A stretch of 64,000 nucleotides of DNA from the NCBI GenBank assembly GCA_016584495.1, contig WAID01000007.1, forward strand, positions 248,001-312,000, written 5' to 3'. Made by a program: the position numbers and the translations under genes. Position 1 is the stretch's first letter, and each line of letters begins with the position of its first letter. The notes under the pieces are model-generated. The model was not told where the DNA came from. It was given only the letters and a program-made list of their open reading frames with translations, and searched no databases. Positions 33,915 through 44,420 of the stretch are shown here, piece after piece. Source of the DNA: Celoporthe dispersa (lineage: Eukaryota; Ascomycota; Sordariomycetes; Diaporthales; Cryphonectriaceae).

Positions 33915-35810
33915 ATGGCCTCCTTCATGGGCGGCGGTGCCGAGTGCTCAACGTCGAATCCTCTCGGCCAGATGAGCAAGCATGTGCAGGGCGACAACAG
34001 CCTCCAGCGGGACCGCTTCGTCAACACTGGCCCCAGCGGTGCCTCAGCCCAGGGCTTTCGGAGCAGCGCGGGCCCTGGAAAACCCCTCGACGGCAAGATG
34101 AACGCCTTCATGCAGCAGAACCACAGCATGCCCGAGATGGCCCTGCAGCGACAGGGCCCTGGTCCCGCGTCCGGCGGACACATCCACATCGATCCTGCGC
34201 ACAGCATGCACCTCCGTGCGCAGTCTATGTCGCCGCCGGCCTTCTCGCCGTCTTTCACCCCCGACGAGTTCGCCAACTTCCAGGCGGCGAACCGCTCCGC
34301 CAACGCGAGGTCGAGCCCGGCGCCGCAGGCACAGTCCATGACCGTCTCGACGTACCAGAGGCCCATGATGATGGGGGTCGGGCCCATGTCGATGGGCATG
34401 ATGCAGCAGGGCGTGTACGGCGGCATGCCCGCGTACTCACAGCAGGGCCCGGCGGTGCAGCAGAGCTACCAGGCCGACGTGAAGGGCAAGGGGAAGGAGG
34501 TGGACACACAGGAGCTGCAGACGAGGTTCGAGGAGCAGTTCAGGCTGCACGACGAGCACGACGAGCCCCTGGCCGCGATGGAGGAGGAGCTGGACCAGAT
34601 GGACGAGAAGCTGATGGCATCGGAGACGGGCTTTGGGGACTTCGAGTCAATATGGAAGGGGATACAGGAGGGCGAGGCGGCCATGCGGTCCATGCCCGAC
34701 GAGGACCTAGACATCAAATGGGGCGACGGCATCGACTCCTGGGGAGGCGGAGGCGGGCGCCTGTCCGCCGACCCCCTGATTGAGGACTACTTGTTCGAGC
34801 AGGACAACCTCTTCAAGGACCAGGCCAACCCGTTCGAGGAGGGCGTGCGCATCATGGACGAGGGCGGCAACCTGTCCCTGGCGGCCCTGGCGTTCGAGGC
34901 CGCCGCGCAGAAGGACCCGGAGCACATCGAGGCGTGGGCGCGGCTGGGCTCGGCACAGTCACAGAACGAGAAGGAGGACGCGGCCCTGCGCGCGTACCAG
35001 AGGGTCCTGCAGCTCGACCCCCACAACCTCGACGCCCTCATGGGGCTCGCCGTCTCCTACACCAACGAGGGCTACGACAGCACGGCCTACCGGACCCTGG
35101 AGCGGTGGCTCTCGGTCAAGTACCCGCAGGTCATCTCGCCAGACGCCCTGTCGGACCCGGCAGAGATGGGCTTCACGGACCGCGCGGAGCTGCACGCCAA
35201 GGTCACAGGCCTCTTCATCGAGGCGGCGCAGTTCGCCCCCGACGGCGAGCACATGGACCCGGACGTGCAGGTCGGGCTCGGCGTCCTGTTCTACGGCAGC
35301 GAGGACTTCGACAAGGCCGTCGACTGCTTCCACGCCGCGCTCGCCTCCTCGGAGCTCGGCATCGCCAACCAGCGCAGCCAGCTACACCTCCTCTGGAACC
35401 GGCTGGGCGCCACCCTCGCCAACAGCGGCAAGAGCGAGGAGGCCATCGCCGCCTACGAGAAGGCCCTGGCCCTGCGGCCCAACTTTGTGCGCGCCCGGTA
35501 CAACCTCGGCGTGTCGTGCATGAACATCGGCTGCTACGAGCAGGCCGCCGGCCACCTGCTCAGCGCCCTGGCCATGCACAAGACCGTCGAGAAGGACGGC
35601 CGGGAGAAGGCGAGGGAGCTGCTGAGCAGCAGCGGCGACGGCAGCGATGTCAGCGAGGAGCACCTCGACCGCATGACCACGCAGAACCGCAGCACGACGC
35701 TGTATGACACGCTGCGCAGGGTGTTCACCCTCATGAGCAGGAGGGACCTGAGCGAGAAGGTCGTGTTCGGGGTGGATCCGGATATCTTCCGGCCTGAGTT
35801 TGAGTTCTAG
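33915..35810 (+). CDS. PEX5: Peroxisomal targeting signal 1 receptor PEX5
   Basis: Cycling receptor that binds C-terminal SKL-type signals and carries cargo into peroxisomes. A single exon encodes 631 residues. The N-terminus MASFMGGGAECSTSNPL carries the conserved Cys used for monoubiquitination and recycling. Aromatic WxxxF/Y-type motifs (for example SIWKGIQ near residue 245 and DSWGGGG) lie in the disordered N-terminal half that contacts PEX13/PEX14. The C-terminal half (about residues 310-590) is a TPR array: LAALAFEAAAQKDPEHIEAW, ALRAYQRVLQLDPHNLDAL, LGVLFYGSEDFDKAVDCF, AIAAYEKALALRPNFVRARY, LGVSCMNIGCYEQAAGHLL. The sequence has no frame break, unlike many neighbours. A likely cargo, the SKL-ending MaoC hydratase, lies 13 kb away. 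Confidence 0.97.
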   Translation: MASFMGGGAECSTSNPLGQMSKHVQGDNSLQRDRFVNTGPSGASAQGFRSSAGPGKPLDGKMNAFMQQNHSMPEMALQRQGPGPASGGHIHIDPAHSMHLRAQSMSPPAFSPSFTPDEFANFQAANRSANARSSPAPQAQSMTVSTYQRPMMMGVGPMSMGMMQQGVYGGMPAYSQQGPAVQQSYQADVKGKGKEVDTQELQTRFEEQFRLHDEHDEPLAAMEEELDQMDEKLMASETGFGDFESIWKGIQEGEAAMRSMPDEDLDIKWGDGIDSWGGGGGRLSADPLIEDYLFEQDNLFKDQANPFEEGVRIMDEGGNLSLAALAFEAAAQKDPEHIEAWARLGSAQSQNEKEDAALRAYQRVLQLDPHNLDALMGLAVSYTNEGYDSTAYRTLERWLSVKYPQVISPDALSDPAEMGFTDRAELHAKVTGLFIEAAQFAPDGEHMDPDVQVGLGVLFYGSEDFDKAVDCFHAALASSELGIANQRSQLHLLWNRLGATLANSGKSEEAIAAYEKALALRPNFVRARYNLGVSCMNIGCYEQAAGHLLSALAMHKTVEKDGREKARELLSSSGDGSDVSEEHLDRMTTQNRSTTLYDTLRRVFTLMSRRDLSEKVVFGVDPDIFRPEFEF

Positions 35811-36205
35811 GGTAGCCATGGAGGAGAAGGAAGGAATAGGAGGGGGGATGAGATGATGATGGGCGAGATTGCATATCGATCGAGACCTAGAACGCATGTG
35901 AATGAAAATAGTACCGAGTAGGATCTGGCCTACACATGTCACGAGATGCATGTGGTTCATGAAAGGTGCTTGTCGGGATTTTCTTTTTTAAACTTTGCTA
36001 CAGCCAGAGTTTCTTCGTGCTCAAGTTATGACGCCTCGCGCCTCAACCTCTGCACCCGGTGGGATGAGCAACCGTTGGGCTTTGTAATGCCATCCCCTTT
36101 CTGCCCCCAAGACTAAGCACATATACTTTGCCCTCAAGTGCCCCCTCTGTCTGCCCTCGAGGGGGTCTTGCGAACGGCCTTGGTTCGCCAGCCAGCATGT
36201 TCCTG
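35811..36205. other. Convergent intergenic spacer
   Basis: 395 bp between the PEX5 stop and the exonuclease stop; it should contain both 3' ends. Nothing else seen. Confidence 0.6.
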
Positions 36206-38465
36206 CTACTTGACGCCAATGAAGGCGATGCCCTCGCGGGCCTGGCGCGCGGCTCTCCTGAGCTCCTGCTCCTCCCGGTCCGTCCACTTGACGCTGAGCT
36301 GGTCCCACTTCATGCCAGGTGTATTGTACTCCTTCTTCCACTGCGATTGCATGTTCTGCAGCCGGCTCATCTCCCGCGGGTCGCCGCTGCCGCTGAAGAC
36401 GATGAAGGCCGTGCATGGTGGCAGGGCGTTGTAGATGCGCTTCAGGCGGTCTGACAGGTCCGTCAGGCACTGCTCCAGCGGCGACCCGCCTGGCTCTGCG
36501 TGGGGGGCGCCCGCGTCTTGGTCGCTGTCCTGCGGTGCCGCCGAGGCCGTAAAGTTCTTGAGGTCTACCACGGCACTGCTGAAGACGTCTGTCTCCGAGT
36601 TGGCGGCGAAGGGATTGTTGTTGCGCGTCGTCGCGGCGTGGAGCTCTTCAAGCTTCTTGGGCGGCGCGGCATCCTCCCCGGCGGCGTGATTCCTGTTACG
36701 ATTCCACCACCCCTGGAGGGCCTCCAGCTCACGCATCCGCGCCCAGACGAAGTCGACCCCTCCACCCCTCACGACCGCACCGTCCGGGTCTCCACGCACC
36801 GCGCGAAGCACACCCGCCTCGACCTCCGCATCGCTCGTGCACCCGCCGAGCACCACGTCGGCCAGGTTACAGACACTGCGCTGGACATCGCCCCAGTCTA
36901 CAGCTGCGGAGGACTTGCCGCTCGGGAGGCCGCCCGTGGCTTCAGGCCCGGCTTGTGCGCGGTAGGCGGTGCCGGCGCGGCCCAGGCGCCTGAAGAGGTT
37001 CTCTCCCGTGGACTCGCCAGCACCCCAGGCCTTGCCCTTTTCGCATTTCTTCTTGACCAGGTCGAGACAGGTCCTGGCGTCCTCGATGCTGTCGTGGCCT
37101 TGGAGGGTGCCGTCGCCCTTCTGGACGTCTCGGCCGAGGAATTTCTGGGCGAGCCACTTGAGGGAGTGCTTGAAGGGGGGCCCTTTTGGGTGGGGGGAAG
37201 AGAACAGAGGTGTCGGCGATAAAGGGGTGCGTCATCCTCAGGGCCTTCATGTCGGAGTCGAGGGAATGGCCCACGAGGATGGTCCGTGGGGTGATGAGCT
37301 TGAGGAGGCGCTGCTGAATGTCCTTCAGGGTCGTAGTCACGGGCGCAAGCATCTCCTTGGTGATGCCTGAGAACCGCGTCACGTAGTCTGTGATTGGTTT
37401 GTCCGGCTTGACCAGCTCGTCCAGGACGACGCTCCCGTCCCACGAGACAATGCTAATTCTCGTGAGAGAGAACTCCTTCTCCCCTGTCATACACATCTCG
37501 CAGTCTATGGCGAGCACCTCGCGACCCGCTGTGACGCTGCCTTGCTGTACCTCCGACTCGGGGACCTCGCCGTCCTGGAGGCTGCTCACATCTGTGTGGA
37601 CCCACTCGACCTCGCCCGTGGAGTCGCCGAGGGTCTGTCCTGGTTTCAGCAGGCTCGGGTGAGCAGAGAAGCCATTCTCCATGTACTGCTCAGGCGTCAG
37701 GATGAACTCGGTGATGCGGGTCCGAACGTTGGTCCATCCCTGAGGGTCCTTGGCAGGCTTGGGCCCCTTCTTCTTCTTGTCCTCGGCGGACTTGGGGATA
37801 GGAGCTGTCAGAAACGTAGAGATGGGCGAGTGCATACGGCCCTGCTTGTCGTCCCCGGTAGCTCTGCAGGGCCAGAGGTGAGGAAACATGTCCGCAAACG
37901 GCCTCAGGGCCTCCGGCAGGCGATCTGGGCTGAGGGGGCGTGGATAGTAGTCATCAGGAGAGGTGAGGAAACGGTCGGCCGCTTGGCCGCGAGTCTTGCC
38001 ATCGGTGTGGTTGTAGGTCGCGTAGTCGATGTTGTGTTTGAACATCAACTCCTCGAGACCTGGCACGAGGACCGTGACGATCTTCCTGAAATGGGGCCGA
38101 TGCCTGACTGAGACCCATTGCGGAGCTGTGCCGTCCGCCATGATGTAGAGGACCAAGTTTCGCAGCTGGGCTATGTCGATCTTGGACTGCAGCCTCGCAG
38201 AGGTCGAGAAGGTGATGGCTGGGTAGCTGGACCCGTCAGGTTTGGGCGTTTTCTTCGATTTCTTAGTCGGGCGACGTTCAACCTTCTCCCAACCATCATC
38301 ATCATCATCACCATTCTTGTCCTCCTGGTTACCATCAACTGATCGCCGCCGCTTTGTGCCTGTGCTGTTGGAATCGCTGTGCGAAGATGGGGAGGCTGGT
38401 CGAGTCTGCAGGGTCACAGCCTCCCCGGCAGCAGCTCTGTCGTTATTTGTTGTCACACCTTCCAT
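36206..38465 (-). CDS. DEDDh 3'-5' RNA exonuclease (REX1/REXO family)
   Basis: About 752 residues in one exon. Exonuclease motifs: AIDCEMCMTG (Exo I acids, near residue 318), GHSLDSDMKALRM (Exo II, near 402) and GHDSIEDARTCLDLV (Exo III, His and Asp, near 460), so the DEDDh set is complete. This family trims 3' ends of 5S rRNA, tRNA and snoRNA precursors in yeast. The N-terminus carries a basic nuclear-type segment (KKSKKTPK) after an acidic stretch, and the C-terminal ~250 residues form a separate region (LEQCLTDLSDRLKRIYN...) with no named domain that I recognise. One extra base in the run at 37192-37197 separates HPFIADTSVLF from the rest; removing it restores FPHPKGPPFKHSLKWLA and a length divisible by three. 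Confidence 0.88.
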
Positions 38466-39435
38466 CGTGAGCTGAGTAGATTAACCAAAGAAAAGCTCAA
38501 AAGAATATCTGTTTTAAGGACCACAAGACCCTTGTGTGGCCCTGATATGTCGTGGTGGGACAACACAGCTCAGGCAGCTGTCAAATAATCGAGTGAGGTG
38601 GTGCAGTCTTGAGCTGAAAATTTAGGAGCCAGTCTGCAGAGTATGCTTTGGCGGCGGGCTGCCCAAGTAGGTACCACCACTAGGCGCGTCCAAGCCTGGG
38701 GCAGAAGCCCCTCCCCCTCGCCCCTCCCCCCCAATAGAAGCATGCTACAGCCATCTACAGGCCTCTACCCGCTAAAACCAAACTGCTAAGACTACCTAAA
38801 TAATCCAGCTAAAACCACCAAAAACAGGCGATTATGGCCAGCCAGCAGGGCAAAGTGTTTTGAGGACAACATCATCAACTCTTTACATTTACTTACTTTT
38901 CTGGTTGGCCCCATGTCTATGATGAGAGGAGCAGAATTGAGTGCCTAGATGGCCCAACGCCTCACAGTCAAAATGTTCAATCTCCAGCTAGAGATTCTCG
39001 GGACGTTTCATGTATTCTACAAAATCTGCAAGGCTTGCTCGCCTATCAAAGAGAAGCTGGCTTGATCATTACACGCCGCCTTGAATCCTATCCAGAAACT
39101 TTCTCGGTCGACGAGGCCACCGAGAGATACACAAGCACATATCGTTTACCAGGGGTTGTGAGCATTTGGGTTTCTATAGAGCGCATGAGGTTCAAAGATG
39201 CTGACATCCAAATCCACAACGGCTCGCGACTCCTCATTTATCCTCTTCACTACCTCAGAAGACCACCGCTGCAGACCTCAAGATCGGCTGCCCAGACTGT
39301 CCCACGCCGACGAACCAGAAAGGCCTGGAAGCACGCTCAGGAGGGCCCAAGAAGAAACGAGAACATCCCGCCCACCCCACACTCCAAGTGATATGCACGC
39401 TCCATTTTGCCCCCCGACACCGTCTTCCAAAAGGG
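38466..39435. other. Intergenic, about 1 kb
   Basis: Exonuclease promoter and 3' flank of the SET/MYND gene, both minus-strand. Sequence near 38760-39200 is relatively AT-rich. A 118-codon open frame at 39035-39391 has no supporting features. Confidence 0.5.
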
Positions 39436-41319
39436 CTATGCCGTCCCCCCAAAATCTGCGGCCATGATGTCCACCGCAAACGAAGCCAAATCCTCGATCG
39501 GCCGCAGGACCTGCTCCTTGAAGTATTTGGTGCCCGCCTCGTCGCGACTCTTGGCCCAGCCACGAAGCAGCTCCGAGTCCTTCTCCCGGCCCGGCAGGCT
39601 CGCGATGTCTTTGAGAAAGCTTCTCGCGAGCTCCACGATTTCCCAGTCCTCCGAGTTGGCCAGCAGCCCGTGCTTCTCCACCATGAGCGCGAGTGCCTCG
39701 CACATGGCGACCTGATCAGCCTGGCGCAGGCACACCATCACCCTCTCGTCGGATCTGCTGGAGAGCTCGTCCACCACCGAAGGCGGTGCGGTGTTTGTGA
39801 GCGTCTTTGCGATGACCATGAGCCCCTTGAGCCGGCGCTCATTGAACGGTGCGGGATACTTGAAGGGTGCGCAGCTCAGGGCGGCGAAACACGCGACCGA
39901 GAGGGCATGCGCGAGGCTGCCGGTTTCCATGTAATACATGATGGCGTGCTCAACCGTCAGCCCGAGCGGTTCCTGCGCCCACATGTTGGCCTGGATCAGA
40001 GGCTGGCATTGTGTCCACTGATGTCGCAGGTGTGTGAGCCGGGCTCCGGGCGTCCTGGGCGCCTGAGAAGGATCGGGGGCTGACAGGCGACGTAGATCTC
40101 GTCGATACTGTCCTTGAGCTCCTTGAGGCCGGCTTGCGAGCTCGGCGGCTTTATGGGCGGGTTGCGGAGTTTCTCCAGGTTGGGAACCAGGCTGAACGAG
40201 TTTAGGTGGATGGTAGGCGAGCTCTTGCACACGTCGTAGACCGTCAGGTCGCCTTTGCAGCGTGGGCAGACGCATTCGAAGTGGTACAGGTGAAGGCCCA
40301 GTTGGCGGAATAGTCTCGGCTTGGTGTAGTCTGTAAATGTCAGCCTTGAGCCAAAAGAATAGACGTTCCCCGCACCCCCCCACCCCGGGGCCCCGGAAAA
40401 GAGAAATAAAAGGAGGGGCGTTGAACTATAAGGGGTTTTTACCGATATACGAGATGGTGATCTCGTCCCCCTCCTTGATAGGGAGCTCGGCTCTGAGGAA
40501 GGCCTGCCTCCCGGAGAAGTTGACGACCGCGTTCGGTATACAGGAATGATTAGCCATGGCAAGCGTCTTGTGGAGGAAGATCCCAGCCTGCCCTGTGTCC
40601 GCGTCCGTCCTGTCGAAGGAGTTTGTCTGGATCTGTCTAGACGTCAGAGAAGGAACCCTAGAAGACACCTCTACAACAACGCATGGTATGCAGTCTTGAC
40701 GCCATACCTTGCATAAGATATCCCTCGCCATGTGGAGTTGATCGTCGTTCTCCTTCCTGCCGGCATAGGCCATGCCACCATAAGCCTGAAGGCCGACATC
40801 CTTCCAGACTTCAGCGCTCTGCTTGAACTTGTCCACGTTTCCTTCCAGGTGGCCAAACTGACTCCTCAGCTCGTGATCTGCGTCCCACCGCAACAAGACC
40901 TGCACCAGTGCCCTCACAGGGGTCGGCAGCCAGTCCTTGTCGACCGAGGCCTTGACCCTCTTGTACACTTTACACTCGAGCTTGTGGATCAGGCCCCAGT
41001 TGGCCTTCTGACAGGCAGGCCCGCAGTACACCACAGCTCTGCACCCCGTGCACGCCTTGGTCGGCTTGGTATGGCTCAGGCAGTGGTTGCAGACGACTTT
41101 AGCAGACGGGCCGTTGGGGAGGACCAATATCGGGTCCAGAAAGGCTGCGATGAGCTCACCGGGCAGGAAGGCCCTGCGCGCCCCCAGACACCGCCCAGCA
41201 CCTTTGCCCTTGGTGCCGCGGATGTCAACATTGGCACGAGCCTGATCGGCCGAGGCGATGGAGGTCATGGTGTCGTGGATGTCGAGAAAGTCTTGTGGGT
41301 CTACAGCATTCGTGTTCAT
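39436..41319 (-). CDS. SET and MYND domain protein (SMYD-like)
   Basis: Putative lysine methyltransferase, about 565 residues from three exons: 41319-40708, 40632-40443 and 40330-39436 (introns of 75 and 112 nt). A MYND zinc finger (CNHCLSHTKPTKACTGC... YCGPACQKANWGLIHKLEC, given in parts; residues about 78-118) interrupts the SET domain, as in SMYD proteins. The catalytic core shows MANHSCIPNAVVNFSG (near residue 231) and GDEITISYID, and a post-SET Cys cluster (CVCPRC) follows. The C-terminal helical half resembles the SMYD TPR-like region. Substrate unknown. One missing base in the run at 40075-40079 breaks the frame; inserting it makes the length divisible by three. The promoter carries a telomere-like TTAGGG motif. 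Confidence 0.88.
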
Positions 41320-41349
41320 GCTTCTGAGGAGGGATATACAGTTGCAGGA

Positions 41350-41358
41350 TTATATAAT
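41350..41358 (-). promoter_or_regulatory. TATA-like AT stretch upstream of the SET/MYND gene
   Basis: On the minus strand ATTATATAA lies about 30-40 nt upstream of the ATG at 41319. It is close to the start codon, so either the leader is very short or this is not a functional TATA box. Confidence 0.25.
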
Positions 41359-41362
41359 CAGG

Positions 41363-41373
41363 GGTTAGGGTTA
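41363..41373. promoter_or_regulatory. Telobox-like TTAGGGTTA motif
   Basis: GGTTAGGGTTA, almost two units of the fungal telomere repeat, about 45 bp upstream of the SET/MYND start codon. In fungi, Tbf1/Rap1/Teb1-type Myb factors bind such motifs in promoters. One occurrence only, so function is unproven. Confidence 0.4.
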
Positions 41374-42472
41374 TATCAGCGAGCTTTGGCAGCGTTGTTG
41401 TGTTTTGGTATCTGTTGAAGAAGTTATACCACACAGCCAACTATGGCCCATCATCACCGTTTCCAGGAGGGTCTGGGTATCATTCTGAGTTTACCTCCGT
41501 CCCGTGCTGGTCCGGTGCGTGTCGTCTGGTCAAGGCATCCTGCCAGAACTCCAGCGCGTCGTCTTTTGCCCGCTGTGATCCGGCTTGCCTTTGACGTACG
41601 TGAGAAGCACCTGTGAGCGCAAGGACCGTGGCTGTAGCAGCGACAAGGTAATATCGAGATGAAAAGCTGTACGATGATCACCAGAACGCCGGAACACCAC
41701 ACGACGTCGACAGAGGATACACCGTGAGGGAGGGGCGGGTTATCTTGGAGTTCGTAGGATGGCTCGCCGGGATATTGATCAGTTCGACCTGTACGATCTG
41801 CTCTATCGGGCCTCCGTTAATTGCATCACCGGATGGGATTCAAATCCCTGATTTCAGAGGCCTTCACAGCCATCTCGAAGGGAAACAGTTGGAGCCTTGA
41901 GTGATCCATACAGTGAGCATGTCAGGCCTGTCAGTAGGTCTTTACTTAGTAAGCAAGCCTGGCATGGTCAGCGGATATAAAACGCACCACTTAAGTAAGG
42001 TCCGCACCGCCCAAAAATCAGACGCACGGCCTTCCACACTGACTTTTCCCACAACAACTGCCACAGGCGCATATAGCCTCGTCACTGGGCACATCACGAC
42101 ACGGTCAAGATGGAGCTTTGACGCTCGCTCAACAAGCTGGTCCTCACAGGATCCCAGGCCCTCACAGAAATTCCCCCTCGCTTGAGGGTCTGATGCAGGA
42201 GACGATACGGTAAGCGCGGTCCCGGTTCAGCCCTTTTCTTTCATGTGACATGCTGGCATCAATTGATGAACAACCGAGTTCTGCAATTCTGAAGACACTG
42301 CGTGAGCGGTGGCATTGTAGACCAAAAACACAAACCCTACCTGTAGGGCCCTGAAGATGCAAGCCTGCAATACACGTGTCCAACACCTCAACACAGCCGA
42401 TAGCAGCAGACGATGATCAAGTGCAGGAGAACGCTAACAGTGTGGAGTGGTCACGACAGGGTAATACAACTC

Positions 42473-42529
42473 AGCTACGAGAGGTAACATAAGCTACGAG
42501 AGGTAACATAAGCTACGAGAGGTAACATA
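42473..42529. repeat. Three perfect 19-bp tandem repeats
   Basis: Unit AGCTACGAGAGGTAACATA repeated three times without mismatch, then a fourth unit begins (AGCCACG) and diverges. It ends 31 bp before the aldo-keto reductase stop codon, so it lies in the 3' UTR or just beyond. Confidence 0.95.
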
Positions 42530-42560
42530 AGCCACGCTTCCCAAGCCTCCTTGTCTTTTT

Positions 42561-43638
42561 CTAGGTGTTTGTGGCCGCACCAGCAGGGTAGCGGGTCCCC
42601 TTGATGTCCATCTTGTCCATGATCTCATCGACCGCCGCCATGTCCTCGTCGGTCAGCTCTACCAGCTTGGAGTTCTCGCTGACCCTGTCCACCGTCGTCG
42701 CTCCCGGGATGGGGATGATGGTCGGCATGCCAGGGCGCCTGGAGAGCGCCCTCACCCAGGCCAGAGCAAACTGGCCCGGGGTGACGCCCTTCTTGTCGGC
42801 CAGCTCCTTGACGCGCTCCACCAGGGTGATGTTATGCTGGAAGTTCTCGCCCTGGAAGCGCGGCATGTGGCGCCTGAAGTCGCCCTCGGGGATATCGTCA
42901 AACGACTTGAAGGTGCTCGTCAACAGGCCGCGGCACAGGGGCGAGTAGGCCACCAGGGGGATGTCGTACTGTGCACAGGCCGCGGCGACGCCGTTCTCGA
43001 GCACGTCGGTGGAGAACAGGCTGAGCTCGACCTCGACGGCCTTGACCTTTGTGATCTTGACCGCGTCGTGGATCGTCTGCGCGTTGACCTCGGACAGCGA
43101 GATGCCGCCCAGCTTGCCCTCGTCGATGTACTTTTGGATCTCGCCAAAGGTGACCTCCATAGGCACGCGCGGGTCGCGGCGGGCGCACTCGAAGAGGTCG
43201 AGCTTCTTGCGGCCCTTGAGCTGGCCCAGGACGGCGTCGAGGGACCGCCGGATCTCCTCGGGGCTGCCGTCGGCTCCCTTCTCCAGCCGGGCCCCCCGGC
43301 GCCCTTGATGCTGAGGACGACCTTGTCCGCATCCTCGGGGTACTTCTCAAAGTAACGCTCCAGCAGCACTGGGCTGTTGTACTCTGGGCCTCCGTAGAAC
43401 TCGCCTCCGTTCCAGAAGGTGCAGCCGTTCTGGAGGGCGGCGCGCATCGCCTCAAAGGCCTGCTCCTGGGGGCAAGGGTTGGGCCGCCAGGTGAAGCCTG
43501 CAGGAGAGGTATGATCAGCACCGCGCTCGTCATCAGCACACGGCTCGCAGGGTCATATATGTGTTGTTTCTCACCCATAAGACCGTAGCCCATGGGGCCG
43601 ACCTCTCGTCCGTTGATTTGGGGCATTGTCGATGGCAA
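42561..43638 (-). CDS. Aldo-keto reductase, pyridoxal-reductase-like
   Basis: NADPH-dependent reductase of the AKR superfamily, about 329 residues from two exons (43626-43575 and 43497-42561; 77-nt intron, GTGAGA donor). The start is 43626 (MPQINGREVGP), with 43638 an alternative. Visible elements: GYGLMGFTWRP, FWNGGEFYG (catalytic Tyr), VVLSIKG (catalytic Lys), LGGISLSEVNAQTI, VAYSPLCRGLLT and a C-terminal cofactor region with PTIIPIPGATTVDRVSEN. The best fit is the fungal yakc/Plr1-type pyridoxal reductase group, which reduces pyridoxal to pyridoxine; substrate assignment is inferred. One base is missing in the C6 run at 43292-43297 (plus strand); restoring it gives KGAGGARLEKGADGSPEEI and a length divisible by three. 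Confidence 0.88.
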
Positions 43639-44420
43639 GGAGTAGCAGTTGTGGCCCGGGGTGTTTCTCTGCTGGGGGGAATTAAGGCTGTTTCGTCCTG
43701 ATGGCTTCGAAAGACCTCGACCTGATTGTGTCTGGCTGAGTCTGACTGAGTCCTACTGGTATCGACTGTCAGGACAAGAGGCCGGGGAATCGTGTTGAAT
43801 TATATGCTCGTGAGAACCTGGTATTCTTCTTGCTTCTGCCTGAGGAGAACCCCGCCTCTTCATCCCTATGTGAGCTTGTTTAGAGACCAGCTAGCGATCG
43901 GCCTAAAAAAAACAGGGCAATGATCTCATTCGCGCCCGGCGTTAAGGCTCGAGCTGCTGTAGTGGAAGCTGCCACCCGGAAACAAGGTCCACTCTTCCAC
44001 TCCCCTGCATAAGTAGTCGTACTACAGTAGACCTGTAGGCCACAGCGCTACAGTAGCTACATCCGCTTATCCCCTCAGGCTCGCGGTCTTTAGCAGAAGG
44101 TTCAGAAGGATGCCAGCCTCACAATCAACGAGGTGCTTACAACCACAGACCGCGTGGTGATCCACAGCGTCGGCCTCGGAGAAAGAACTTCTGTCGGAAA
44201 TCAAAGTTTGCAATAACCATGACTGATGAACTACCGGGCCAGACACAGTGGCGAGCGACATGATCTCGAGCCCTCTAGAACGAGCTGACCGCGACTTTCT
44301 GTTTTAATCTCCGACTTCCCACGAAACGAACGCCATCAGCCTTTTGGCCCAAGCCCATCACACGCTTGACACAACACACATTCACCTCACGCGCTGGTCG
44401 CCAGCTACTTGTTTACTCGC
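43639..44420. other. Intergenic: reductase promoter and CCCH gene 3' flank
   Basis: About 780 bp between two minus-strand genes; no gene or clear motif seen. Confidence 0.55.

Larger units (their letters stand above)
41320..42560. other. Intergenic, 1.2 kb
   Basis: Holds the SET/MYND promoter and the 3' flank of the aldo-keto reductase gene, including a three-copy 19-bp repeat at 42473-42529. No gene seen. Confidence 0.55.

Noticed and set aside
34780..35707. Long alternative-frame ORFs across PEX5
   Set aside because: Same explanation: Arg/Ser/Thr-rich or Pro/Arg-rich shadows of the PEX5 TPR coding sequence.
39035..39391. 118-codon plus-strand frame
   Set aside because: No family features, AT-rich composition and no support from neighbours.
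41830..41850. tRNA T-arm-like sequence (GGGATTCAAATCCC)
   Set aside because: No matching acceptor stem, D-arm or anticodon arm at the right spacing; it is just a short inverted repeat.
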